DNA from: Caldilineaceae bacterium
GTDB taxonomy: Bacteria; Chloroflexota; Anaerolineae; Caldilineales; Caldilineaceae
Length of the DNA: 64,000 nt
Direction: 5' to 3'
NCBI GenBank assembly: GCA_026645575.1
Contig: JAPKMW010000007.1
Span: forward strand, 124,001 to 188,000
Shown here: positions 44,740 to 56,897 of the stretch, in pieces
Numbering within the stretch: position 1 is the first letter of the stretch
Layout: each line of letters starts with the position of its first letter
Notes under the pieces: model-generated
Seen by the model: only the letters and a program-made list of their open reading frames with translations
The model's database searches: none
What the model was told of the DNA's origin: nothing
Made by a program: the position numbers and the translations under genes

Positions 44740-45930
44740 ATGCAAATTAAAGCCGTTCAATTCTACATCCTCCCCGGTGAACCCAAAGTACGCGAGGTCG
44801 ATGGCAGCCGTGGCGGCATGGAGAAGGTGCCGCCGGGCTGGACTGGCCTCTTTACCCACACCCACGGTCTACGCGGCCATCTGGGCAACCCGCCGGTCTA
44901 TTACCGTGATGACAAGCCCTCCCCCACCTTTCGCTCGGTGTTGCGCCTGGTCACTGATGGCGAGTTGAGCGCCTACACTGACTTTGCTACCGGCTTCCAC
45001 GCCGATGATTTGGCCTGGAAGGCACGCGAGTTTATGGCGACCATCGCCCCCATGTTGGTCGGCGTCGATGCCTTTGACCGGGAGCAGATCTGGCAGAAGC
45101 TTTGGTACGCCCAACGGTTCTTCTACACCGGGCGTGGGTTGGTGGACACCATCGACAACATGCTCTGGGATCTTGCCAGTCGTCATGCGCGGCTACCGAT
45201 TTACAAGTTGCTCGGCGCCTATCGCGACAGCATCCCCGCCTATGGGCTGATCGGCGGCACGACCATTGACGAATACATTACCGATGCCCTGCGCGTGAAG
45301 GAACTGGGCTTTGTCGGCGCCAAGGATCACTCCTATCGCGGGGTCAAGGGCAATATCCAACTAGCCAAAGAGTTGCGCGCTGCCACTGGCGACGACTTTC
45401 TGCTCATGCACGACCCGGTCGAGTGTTACGACTACGATGAGGCCGTACAGGTGGGACGGGCGCTAGAAAAGTACGACTACAAGTGGATGGAAGAGCCGTT
45501 GCAAGATTATGATCTGCTCGGCCTCAAACGCCTGAGCGACCGGCTTGACCTGCCGATCCTGGCCCTGGAGTGGATCGGCTATCTCGGCGGGCAACCGTTT
45601 AACGCGTCGGCCTTTCTGGCGCAACAGGCGTGCGACATTGTGCGTCAGCGCGGTGTCGGCATCACCGGGCAGATGAAGCTGGCCCATCTGGCGGAAAGCT
45701 TTGGCGCGCTGGTGCATGGCGGCAACCACCACGTGATCCTCGCCATTCGCAATGACCCGGTTTTTGAAGCCTACATGGGCATCAAGCCGTGCCCGCCGGA
45801 AAGTGAGTTAGATTGTCGCGGCACGCTGGTGGTGGAGAACGGCGCCATGTCCATTGCCTACAATGACCGTCGTCCACCGGAACCGGATTGGGATGTGTAT
45901 GGGCGACAGGCGGTTGCGTTCGTTTCTTGA
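44740..45930 (+). CDS. Mandelate racemase/muconate lactonizing enzyme family protein (enolase superfamily)
   Basis: A 396-residue enzyme with the Mg ligands Asp225 (LLMHDPVE), Glu251 or Glu252 (WMEEPL) and Glu277 (ALEWIG). Lys195 in GAKDHSY and His326 in LVHGGNHH are the candidate bases. It is not a close homologue of the 18508 protein. It would abstract a proton alpha to a carboxylate, most plausibly dehydrating a sugar acid formed by the dehydrogenases upstream. Its 11-bp spacing from the esterase gene makes it the last gene of the array. Confidence 0.86.
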   Translation: MQIKAVQFYILPGEPKVREVDGSRGGMEKVPPGWTGLFTHTHGLRGHLGNPPVYYRDDKPSPTFRSVLRLVTDGELSAYTDFATGFHADDLAWKAREFMATIAPMLVGVDAFDREQIWQKLWYAQRFFYTGRGLVDTIDNMLWDLASRHARLPIYKLLGAYRDSIPAYGLIGGTTIDEYITDALRVKELGFVGAKDHSYRGVKGNIQLAKELRAATGDDFLLMHDPVECYDYDEAVQVGRALEKYDYKWMEEPLQDYDLLGLKRLSDRLDLPILALEWIGYLGGQPFNASAFLAQQACDIVRQRGVGITGQMKLAHLAESFGALVHGGNHHVILAIRNDPVFEAYMGIKPCPPESELDCRGTLVVENGAMSIAYNDRRPPEPDWDVYGRQAVAFVS

Positions 45931-45975
45931 AGACAAAGGATTGATTGCGTGTTATCAGGCACGACCTTGCAAATT

Positions 45976-47478
45976 CTATGGGTTCACGAGTAACTCGAAC
46001 TCACCGACCTGCACCGGCACTCGTCGGGCTGGGTCACGTCTCACCAATTTGATATGCAGGATGTTGTCACCCACTTGCAGTGGTGGCGCTCCCAAGGCAG
46101 CCCGCCAACGCGCAAAGCGAAAGGCTGGCCCATTCGGGGGCTGACAGGTGTGAAATTCAATCGCTTGGGCTACAATGTCCTGTCCATTCAGGCTGACGAC
46201 AATCGCGTCATGATCACCTAGATCACGCAATTTAAACTGGAAGGCTGCCTTGGTCGCGCCAAGATCACTGCCAAAGAGCAGTGGATAGGTCACCTCATCG
46301 CCCACGTCATCGAGTGGGAAAGGGGTAAATGCTTCGATTTCGCCCGGCGCATAGCCGTCGGGCAGACCAAACGAGTAATATTCGGTGGGTAGATACTTGA
46401 GACGGCGGGCGTAAAAGTAGTGGCGGGGACGAGTGGGGATCTGCGCCGGGTCGATCCAGTCGCGCAGGAAGGGGTAGGCGTCCTTGCCAAAGGCGCGCAC
46501 ATAGAAGTTGTAGAACATGATGCCATCGACACCCTGGCAATAGGCACTCTCTACCAGCGCCTCGATCTTGGGTAGATCAAACTGTTCGTAGCCATCGCCC
46601 AGCCAGACCCGCTTGTCCTCGGTGACGGCTGCGGTCGGCGTCACGTTGGACATGAGCATGGGATAGACCTTGCACCGGCTGCCTTTGGTCAAGGCGACCC
46701 AGTCGGCGTAGGGGATGTTGTAGTCCACATAGAACCATTCGCCGGGCGCGACGTAGTCAACCAAGCCTTCGTCAATCCAAGTTTTGACATCCAGCCCTTC
46801 ATCCAGACAATAAGTAAGATCCCACGGCAGCGCTGCCGACAGCATAAGGCGTTGACCGCGTTGTCGCCCCACTGCATCCACCATGGCCCGCACATCGCGG
46901 ATGAACTGCGTCATGACGGGCGCCTTTTCCCGCTTTGGTTCGGACACGTAGGGCGCCGAGCGGCCAAAATCAAGCTGTAGTCCATCGATGGGGTAACGTT
47001 CAGCGATCTCGCGCAAAATACCCAGCCGTCGCTCTTGTACACCGGCAATCGCATAGTCCATCTGGCGCAGATCGCCGATCTCACGCCAGCCGCGATCCCC
47101 TGGCACCGCAAAGGTGCGCCAGGCGCCGGTCTCTTTACCCAGCGACCAGGCTTGATGTTCCCATTCCCACGACGTCCACATATTGGGCGCGCCATGATGA
47201 TCGTTGACGCGGAAGTTTGGCACCACCGCAATGCCCGCCGCTTTGAGCCGCTGTACAACCATGCCATAGGGGTCATAGCCCGCCGCCAATAGCCCATCCA
47301 TCGGGACGCCTGTACTTGTCGTCCCCGCCACCGACGGATAGTGGCAGCGATCATTGTCGGCGACATCCATCGAAAAAATATCGGGGCGAGCAGCGCAGAT
47401 GGCGTCGGCGATCTGCTCGACCTGGGTCACGGTCGTAGCGGCCAGCACGTCATCGCAATCAACGGTGATCAACAACAT
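45976..47478 (-). CDS. Glycoside-hydrolase-like TIM-barrel protein (GHL10-like)
   Basis: A 500-residue protein beginning MLLITVDCDDVLAA. The first two-thirds look like a (beta/alpha)8 barrel, with strands FSMDVADN, VVPNFRVND, IDGLQLDFGR (carboxylate at a strand end) and GIMFYNFYVR. The last 130 residues look like a beta-sandwich (IVSLNGQDI). This arrangement resembles the DUF4015/GHL10 glycosidase-like families. There is no signal peptide, and the catalytic acid/base is not identifiable by eye. RBS AGGAG. It is co-directional with the downstream PhyH gene? No: it is transcribed after that gene, which starts upstream at 48473. Confidence 0.6.
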   Translation of the reverse strand: MLLITVDCDDVLAATTVTQVEQIADAICAARPDIFSMDVADNDRCHYPSVAGTTSTGVPMDGLLAAGYDPYGMVVQRLKAAGIAVVPNFRVNDHHGAPNMWTSWEWEHQAWSLGKETGAWRTFAVPGDRGWREIGDLRQMDYAIAGVQERRLGILREIAERYPIDGLQLDFGRSAPYVSEPKREKAPVMTQFIRDVRAMVDAVGRQRGQRLMLSAALPWDLTYCLDEGLDVKTWIDEGLVDYVAPGEWFYVDYNIPYADWVALTKGSRCKVYPMLMSNVTPTAAVTEDKRVWLGDGYEQFDLPKIEALVESAYCQGVDGIMFYNFYVRAFGKDAYPFLRDWIDPAQIPTRPRHYFYARRLKYLPTEYYSFGLPDGYAPGEIEAFTPFPLDDVGDEVTYPLLFGSDLGATKAAFQFKLRDLGDHDAIVVSLNGQDIVAQAIEFHTCQPPNGPAFRFARWRAALGAPPLQVGDNILHIKLVRRDPARRVPVQVGEFELLVNP

Positions 47479-47510
47479 GGCAGAACTCCTGCTTCTCGTG
47501 TACCACTACC

Positions 47511-48473
47511 TCATGCACAATCCGGTTGCGCCACCCCGCGCCAACGACTGGGGAAAACCACCTCGCCCCGTTCGATTAAGCGGGTGCGTGCCGCCTCCCA
47601 CAATGCGGTCCACTGGCGATGATCGGTCAGCACCGTTTCCGGCTGTTGCCGGCTGCGCGCCACAAAGCCGGGAAATTCATCACGCCCCGTGGGCAAGCCG
47701 ACCGGTGAATAGCGCAGGTCAAAACTAAAGCGGATGTCATCACTGTGGTTGGGCAACGAGGAATGTTTGGTCAGGCGATGGAAAAAGAGCGCGCTCCCCG
47801 CTTTCATTGGCACCGGCGTAACATAGGCATCCCGGAACTTGGCCGGGATCTCAAAACAGTGGGGCGCCAAGCCGTCGCGGTGGCTGCCGGGGATCATACA
47901 GAGACAGCCGTTTTCTTCGGTGGCATCGGTAATGGGAATCCAGACGCTCAAAATGTCAGTGTCGTCGGCGTCGGCGGTAATCACCCCTTGGTCTTGATGC
48001 CACGGCGTGGCGGAGAGATAACCGTTGCCCGGCGCACCGGGCGGCACGGCGGACTCTGGCGGTTTGATACGGGCATGTTGAATCGGGTTGGAGTAGATCT
48101 CGCCGCCGATCAATAACTCCACCACATCAAGTAAGCGCGGGTGAGTGAGCAGCTTAAAGACCGCTGCGCTGGTATGGATCGGCGTCTCAGCATTGTAACT
48201 GGCCAGTTTGGGCAGCGAGATGTCCAAATGGTAGCTCTCGGCATCGCTAATCTGGCTGATCACCGCGGTGGCGCGCTGGTGAAAGGGCAGGTCGGCGTAG
48301 GCGGACGGCAGCTTGCCCTCTTCATACCAACGCACAGCCAAGCGATCCAGCAGCACCGCATAATCGTCAAGGATCGGTTGGATGTCGGCTTGTGGATCGA
48401 GGAGGTTTTCGACCACAACATAGCCGTTTTGCGCAAATTGTGCTTGGATGGTTGCGAAAGTTTGGTTTGTCAT
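47511..48473 (-). CDS. Phytanoyl-CoA dioxygenase (PhyH) family protein
   Basis: A 320-residue PhyH protein, longest of the seven here. PWHQDQGV supplies the HxD motif; NGCLCMIPGSHRDG and FFHRLTKHSSLPNHSDDIRFSFD supply the distal His and Arg. The start is at MTNQTFATIQ (48473); the longer frame extends into the leader. It is followed 32 bp downstream by the TIM-barrel gene on the same strand, so the two are likely co-transcribed. Confidence 0.84.
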   Translation of the reverse strand: MTNQTFATIQAQFAQNGYVVVENLLDPQADIQPILDDYAVLLDRLAVRWYEEGKLPSAYADLPFHQRATAVISQISDAESYHLDISLPKLASYNAETPIHTSAAVFKLLTHPRLLDVVELLIGGEIYSNPIQHARIKPPESAVPPGAPGNGYLSATPWHQDQGVITADADDTDILSVWIPITDATEENGCLCMIPGSHRDGLAPHCFEIPAKFRDAYVTPVPMKAGSALFFHRLTKHSSLPNHSDDIRFSFDLRYSPVGLPTGRDEFPGFVARSRQQPETVLTDHRQWTALWEAARTRLIERGEVVFPSRWRGVAQPDCA

Positions 48474-48547
48474 GATTGCCTTTGGTATCGATAAATGTGC
48501 CATTGATCCAGCATTGCCCAATCCAGGTCAACGATAAAGTGAGTGTG

Positions 48548-49339
48548 TTATAACGGCGTGGCAGGTTCATAAAGCGTTAATCCGAGCGCCTTGGCTAAAG
48601 CGACCAGGTCAGCATCAAGCGTCCACAGATTAGCATCAGGTGGTACTTGCAAGGCAATGATGATGTCGCCCAGCGGCCAGCAAGCGGACTGCCCCAGCGC
48701 CTCCTGTGAGTTTTCAATGGTTGATCGCAATATACGTTCAACGCGTTCTTGCTCTTTGATACAGCGCGGGTGCGTTACAAGATAATCAGCAATGGTACTG
48801 AGTTGGGTTTGCCGTTGGGCTAGAAAATGCGGGAGATGGCAGGTGGCAGTCGCTTTACGACATGAATCGGCGACCATAAAACTGCCGTCATGGTGGCGTG
48901 TAGATCCCTTTTGAACAAGATCGCAGGTGATGAAATCATGAATCGGCTTTACGCTGCGCCAAAAGCGTTTTGTCAATTCGCGTTCAATTTGTATTTTGAG
49001 CAAGTTTAGCGCGATTTCCCGCTGCATTTGGCTTGCAACCATTGTGCGGGTAAAGATTTGCATCATCCGTGCTAAAGCGCGCGGTCGATAGGTTCGCACG
49101 CCGGAACGTAACCCAACGACTGTTTCTTCCCAATCATCATGCTGCAATACCTGATTATGCACCTGCACATGATCAGCAATGATGGAACGTTGGAATTCCA
49201 TGAAAACGTAATGGCTGGATACGAACTGATAATTTGCGCTGGTTAGCTGATGCTCAATCTCGATTTGCCGCTGTTTGGCGCCCAGCATCCGTTCAATTTG
49301 AATGCTTGTATCCAGAAATACGGTTTGACTAGGATTCAT
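48548..49339 (-). CDS. PIN-domain-like toxin of a type II toxin-antitoxin pair
   Basis: A 263-residue protein with PIN-like ends: VFLDTSIQIERM (Asp10) at the N-terminus and GDIIIALQVPPDANLWTLDADLVALAKALGL at the C-terminus, which fits the later acidic residues of a PIN nuclease. The middle about 150 residues are a helical insertion not found in typical 130-residue PIN toxins. It overlaps the DUF104-type gene by 11 bp, the usual antitoxin-first order. It would cut RNA when freed from its antitoxin. The enlarged size makes a tRNA- or defence-specific nuclease possible. Confidence 0.65.
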   Translation of the reverse strand: MNPSQTVFLDTSIQIERMLGAKQRQIEIEHQLTSANYQFVSSHYVFMEFQRSIIADHVQVHNQVLQHDDWEETVVGLRSGVRTYRPRALARMMQIFTRTMVASQMQREIALNLLKIQIERELTKRFWRSVKPIHDFITCDLVQKGSTRHHDGSFMVADSCRKATATCHLPHFLAQRQTQLSTIADYLVTHPRCIKEQERVERILRSTIENSQEALGQSACWPLGDIIIALQVPPDANLWTLDADLVALAKALGLTLYEPATPL

Positions 49340-49826
49340 CTAAGTAACTTTGTAATGCATCTTGATCCAGAGAAAATGAAAGAAAGAGATCAGCATCCAA
49401 CAGCTTTTCATGACTTGCGTCAATGTCTGATTCGGTTAATTCTTCCTGTTCAATTTTGTTGAGAACAAAGTGAATCGCATCAACCTGGCTAGTCGATAAT
49501 TTCTCCGTTCCCAAATTTTGGATCGCCAGTAGCACCATAGCGCACAAGTCACGGCGCGTTGGAGGAGAAAGATACCAAAGCGTTTGCAGGTTATCACGAA
49601 AGATGTTGGTATACGTTTGCTGAACAATCTTCTCCGACCATTGGTGCGCAAAGCGTGGTAGAGCCACGCGTAAACGGGCGACATAGTGTTGAATCGTCGC
49701 CATCTCTACGCCAGCGCTGTCGTCTGGCGACAGATGGACTTGCACCATCGTTGCCTCTGGCAAGTCGAGTGGCTCTAGTGGATGGAAGACGCCTTGTTCA
49801 TAAATAGCTGAAATGGTTGTATTCAT
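49329..49826 (-). CDS. AF2212/DUF104-type antitoxin with C-terminal extension
   Basis: A 165-residue protein. Its first 33 residues (ISAIYEQGVFHPLEPLDLPEATMVQVHL) match the AF2212-like (DUF104) antitoxin beta-domain, normally only about 60-80 residues long. The remaining roughly 125 residues are helical and acidic and unrecognised; they may bind the enlarged PIN partner. It overlaps the toxin gene. TA pairs of this kind are common in Cyanobacteria and Chloroflexota. Confidence 0.7.
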   Translation of the reverse strand: MNTTISAIYEQGVFHPLEPLDLPEATMVQVHLSPDDSAGVEMATIQHYVARLRVALPRFAHQWSEKIVQQTYTNIFRDNLQTLWYLSPPTRRDLCAMVLLAIQNLGTEKLSTSQVDAIHFVLNKIEQEELTESDIDASHEKLLDADLFLSFSLDQDALQSYLDES

Positions 49827-49868
49827 GATTTACCTGATTTAGTAGTAAGCCACGGTACTTTGCCATAG

Positions 49869-54458
<4,590 letters not shown>

Positions 54459-54461
54459 CCG

Positions 54462-54531
54462 ACAGCGTGCGTGGCACTGACCAAGATCGCTTCCCCTCCC
54501 TACAGCGTGCGTGGCACTGACCAAGATCGCT
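54462..54531 (+). repeat. Two 30-bp identical direct repeats
   Basis: 54462-54491 and 54502-54531 are identical (core GCGTGCGTGGCACTGACC), 40 bp apart, immediately after the STAND gene stop. They are members of the seven-copy word family. Confidence 0.85.
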
Positions 54532-54583
54532 CTCTCCTTCCTGCGGACTACTGGTCAGTGCCGCGCACGCGATTGTTGACCCC

Positions 54584-54745
54584 GCGTGCGCGGCACTGAC
54601 CAGTGGATTGGTGTGTAAACGGCGTGATCTTGGTCAGTGCCACGCACGCTACCTAGCGCCGGTGTAAAAAGTTGTGGGTAAGGGGTAGGCCATTTCCGTC
54701 GATTGGCCGCCTGGCTGGTATAATGCCCCTATGACCAAGCAACTG
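54584..54745 (+). repeat. Duplicated promoter cassette, copy A
   Basis: 162 bp nearly identical to 55449-55608. It includes a palindrome-forming pair of the GCGTGCG..GGCACTGACC word, a unique 60-bp stretch, an extended -10 and the sequence ATGACCAAGCAACTG. Confidence 0.88.
54716..54724 (+). promoter_or_regulatory. Extended -10 promoter, copy A
   Basis: TGGTATAAT with no clear -35. Six bases lie between TATAAT and the ATG at 54731, so transcription would begin at or next to that ATG. Confidence 0.6.
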
Positions 54746-54793
54746 GGGCTTGGTCGCAACCGAAGCGCTTGTCGTTGCAGAGGAAACTATGCT

Positions 54794-55267
54794 ATGAGTC
54801 ACTCAATCCAACTTTCGCCCGAACTCTACGGGATCTTACAGCAACAGGCTGTGGTGCTGAATGCCACCATTGAATCGTTGATCGAAGCTGCCGTTCGTCG
54901 GGACTATGGTCAGGCCAGCCCCACGAAACCGCATCGAGCAGGGAAAGGTCACAGCGCCAATGGGGTCGGCAACGCGGCTGAGAGTACAACGCTAGCGAAA
55001 AATCTCGATGAACTCGATCAATTAGCCTTTTTAACCGATGCTGAACTCTGGCAAGCCGCGCGTACACGCTTACATCCCGCTGATCGTCACCGGATGGAAG
55101 GGCTTTTACAGAAGCAACAGGCCATTGGTCTACAACCGGATGAGCTAACCGAAGCCGAAATGCTAGCTGACCGCTATGATCGCACGTTGCTCGTTCGTGC
55201 GAAAGCGGCTGTACTTTTGAAAGAGCGCGGTCATGATGTCGCCAGCCTTGGGCCAGATCCAGTTTGA
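54794..55267 (+). CDS. Conserved hypothetical protein of the type found before HNH endonuclease genes
   Basis: A 157-residue protein. The ATG at 54794 has GAGGAA 8 bases upstream. A leaderless in-frame ATG at 54731 would add MTKQLGLGRNRSACRCRGNYA, but its first five codons come from the duplicated cassette. The C-terminal half (FLTDAELWQAARTRL...RYDRTLLVRAKAAVLLKERGHDV) resembles a helical family of cyanobacterial/Chloroflexota proteins encoded directly before small HNH endonucleases. The N-terminal SIQLSPELYGILQQQA may be a ribbon-helix-helix-like segment. A decayed HNH tail follows, as expected. Function is unknown; a regulatory or antitoxin-like role is a guess. Confidence 0.6.
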   Translation: MSHSIQLSPELYGILQQQAVVLNATIESLIEAAVRRDYGQASPTKPHRAGKGHSANGVGNAAESTTLAKNLDELDQLAFLTDAELWQAARTRLHPADRHRMEGLLQKQQAIGLQPDELTEAEMLADRYDRTLLVRAKAAVLLKERGHDVASLGPDPV

Positions 55268-55405
55268 CCATGAGTATTACCTGCTTACTCAAGGAATAAC
55301 GCCTACCGGGAGAGCAACCGTTTATGCGCTCCAACTCAACCGCCCTGGCTGATCGAGTCGCGCAAGCTTTGGATTGCTGCCGGTTGGCATCCTCCGCGTG
55401 AATAA
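55260..55405 (+). pseudogene. HNH endonuclease, C-terminal remnant with frameshift
   Basis: One frame from 55260 reads ...DHEYYLLTQGITPTGRATV then YALQLNRPG and a stop; a shift of one base gives WLIESRKLWIAAGWHPPRE and a stop at 55403-55405. Joined, GITPTGRATV..LQLNRP...R..W...GWHPP is the typical C-terminus of small HNH endonucleases found after the preceding gene's family. The catalytic N-terminal part is missing and a single-base deletion near 55350 breaks the rest. Confidence 0.6.
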
Positions 55406-55448
55406 TTCACAACATCCTCGTATACAGTGGAGTTGGGACGAACCAATA

Positions 55449-55608
55449 GCGTGCGCGGCACTGACCAGTGGATTGACGGGTAGACAGAGTGGTCTTGGTC
55501 AGTGCCACGCACGCTACCGAGCGTCTGCAAAAAGTTGTGGGTAAGGGGTAGGCTATTTCCGTCGATTGGCCGCCTTGCTGGTATAATGCCCCTATGACCA
55601 AGCAACTG
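55449..55608 (+). repeat. Duplicated promoter cassette, copy B
   Basis: 160 bp matching 54584-54745, ending within the first five codons of the methyltransferase. The 55406-55448 stretch before it shows nothing. Confidence 0.88.
55579..55587 (+). promoter_or_regulatory. Extended -10 promoter of the restriction-modification pair, copy B
   Basis: TGGTATAAT with six bases (GCCCCT) to the ATG at 55594; +1 would fall on the A of AUG, so the methyltransferase mRNA is predicted to be leaderless. Confidence 0.6.
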
Positions 55609-56895
55609 CAGCTATCCCTTTTCCAAGAGCCGGTGATCCCACCGGTTGAGCGCAAAGCGGCCCGCGCCGGCACCTTTGTTGACAACATGGCGCTGCCGGT
55701 TCATCGCTGGTTTCGCTATTCGGCGGGGTTTTCGGCGCAATGGGTGGAACAAGCGCTGGCGGATTGGCAGATGGAACCACACCAGACCGTGTTGGATCCC
55801 TTCGCCGGCTCAGGCACGGTTCCGCTCGTCTGCGAGCAAATTGGCATTGGAAGTATCGGGGTGGAAGCCCACCCGGTAGTGGCGCGGATTTGCCGAGCCA
55901 AGCTCCACTGGGCAACGGCCGTTGAGCAATTTACGACGCTGGCCGAAACCGTTCAGAGCGCGGCGCGTTGTCGACCGGAAGGGGCTGTAGCTTACCCGGA
56001 ACTGATTCAGCGGAGCTTTGCACCAGAATTTCTGGCTGATCTAACGGCCTTAAAAGCGGCCTGGCAAGCCAATGCGGATCAATCGCCGGCCGCCGAATTG
56101 GTTTGGCTTGCCATTACGGCGATTTTGCGCCCCTGCGCTAGCGCCGGTACCGCCCAATGGCAATACATTCTGCCCAACAAAACCAAGAAAAAAGTCTTGC
56201 AGCCTGCCCTGGCCTTTCGCCAGCAGATTGATATGATGGCGCACGATATGCGCTGGCTACAGGCGCACGCCACGCAATCACGGGCTTGCCTGGTGGCAGG
56301 GGATGCGCGTCGGTTTGTGCATACGCTTGACCGGCAAGTGGACGCCGTCATCACCTCACCGCCCTATGCCAACAACTATGACTATGCGGATGCCTTGCGC
56401 TTTGAAATGACCTTCTGGGGCGAGGTCGCGGGCTGGGGGGAGATTCATGACAAGGTGCGCAAACATTTGATCGTCTCTTCGTCACAACATTCCTCGCGCG
56501 AACGCTTGAACGCTGATGATCTGTTAGCGGAACCCGTGCTTGCCCCGATCCGTGCTGAACTGGCGGCGGTTGTGGCCCAACTGGCTGCGACCCGTGAAGA
56601 TCACGGCGGCAAAAAACATTACCATACCATGGTAGCGGCGTACTGCCGCGATCTTGGCGTTGTCTTCCAAGAATTACGCAAAGTTTGCCGCCCCGGCGCA
56701 CGGATGTGTTGGGTGATCGGCGATTCCGCTCCCTATGGGGTTTACTGCCCAATCGACACGTGGCTCGGCGAGTTGGCGCTGGCCGCCGGCTTTCATTCAT
56801 ACCACTTTGAAAAATTGCGCGATCGCAATACCAAGTGGAAAAATCGCAAACATCGGGTACCCCTCAAAGAAGGCTTACTCTGGATTGAAGGTTAA
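55594..56895 (+). CDS. DNA methyltransferase (N4-cytosine/N6-adenine, SPPY type)
   Basis: A 433-residue amino-methyltransferase. The SAM-binding motif DPFAGSGT is at residues 68-75 and the catalytic TSPPYANNYDY begins at 254; the SPPY form is common in N4-cytosine enzymes but N6-adenine is not excluded. The about 180 residues between include a helical target-recognition-like segment, and the C-terminus ends RDRNTKWKNRKHRVPLKEGLLWIEG. The start is leaderless, no RBS. The nuclease gene begins 3 bases after its stop, giving a compact type II R-M operon. Confidence 0.83.
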   Translation: MTKQLQLSLFQEPVIPPVERKAARAGTFVDNMALPVHRWFRYSAGFSAQWVEQALADWQMEPHQTVLDPFAGSGTVPLVCEQIGIGSIGVEAHPVVARICRAKLHWATAVEQFTTLAETVQSAARCRPEGAVAYPELIQRSFAPEFLADLTALKAAWQANADQSPAAELVWLAITAILRPCASAGTAQWQYILPNKTKKKVLQPALAFRQQIDMMAHDMRWLQAHATQSRACLVAGDARRFVHTLDRQVDAVITSPPYANNYDYADALRFEMTFWGEVAGWGEIHDKVRKHLIVSSSQHSSRERLNADDLLAEPVLAPIRAELAAVVAQLAATREDHGGKKHYHTMVAAYCRDLGVVFQELRKVCRPGARMCWVIGDSAPYGVYCPIDTWLGELALAAGFHSYHFEKLRDRNTKWKNRKHRVPLKEGLLWIEG

Positions 56896-56897
56896 GT

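Noticed and set aside
54462..54650. Possible CRISPR array or phage attachment site in the repeats after the STAND gene
   Set aside because: Copies occur in both orientations with irregular spacing, no constant-length spacers and no cas genes nearby.
54731..54793. Leaderless 21-residue extension of the small hypothetical protein
   Set aside because: The first codons are copied from the R-M gene cassette and the ATG at 54794 has a good Shine-Dalgarno; usage of both starts remains possible but the shorter protein is the conserved one.
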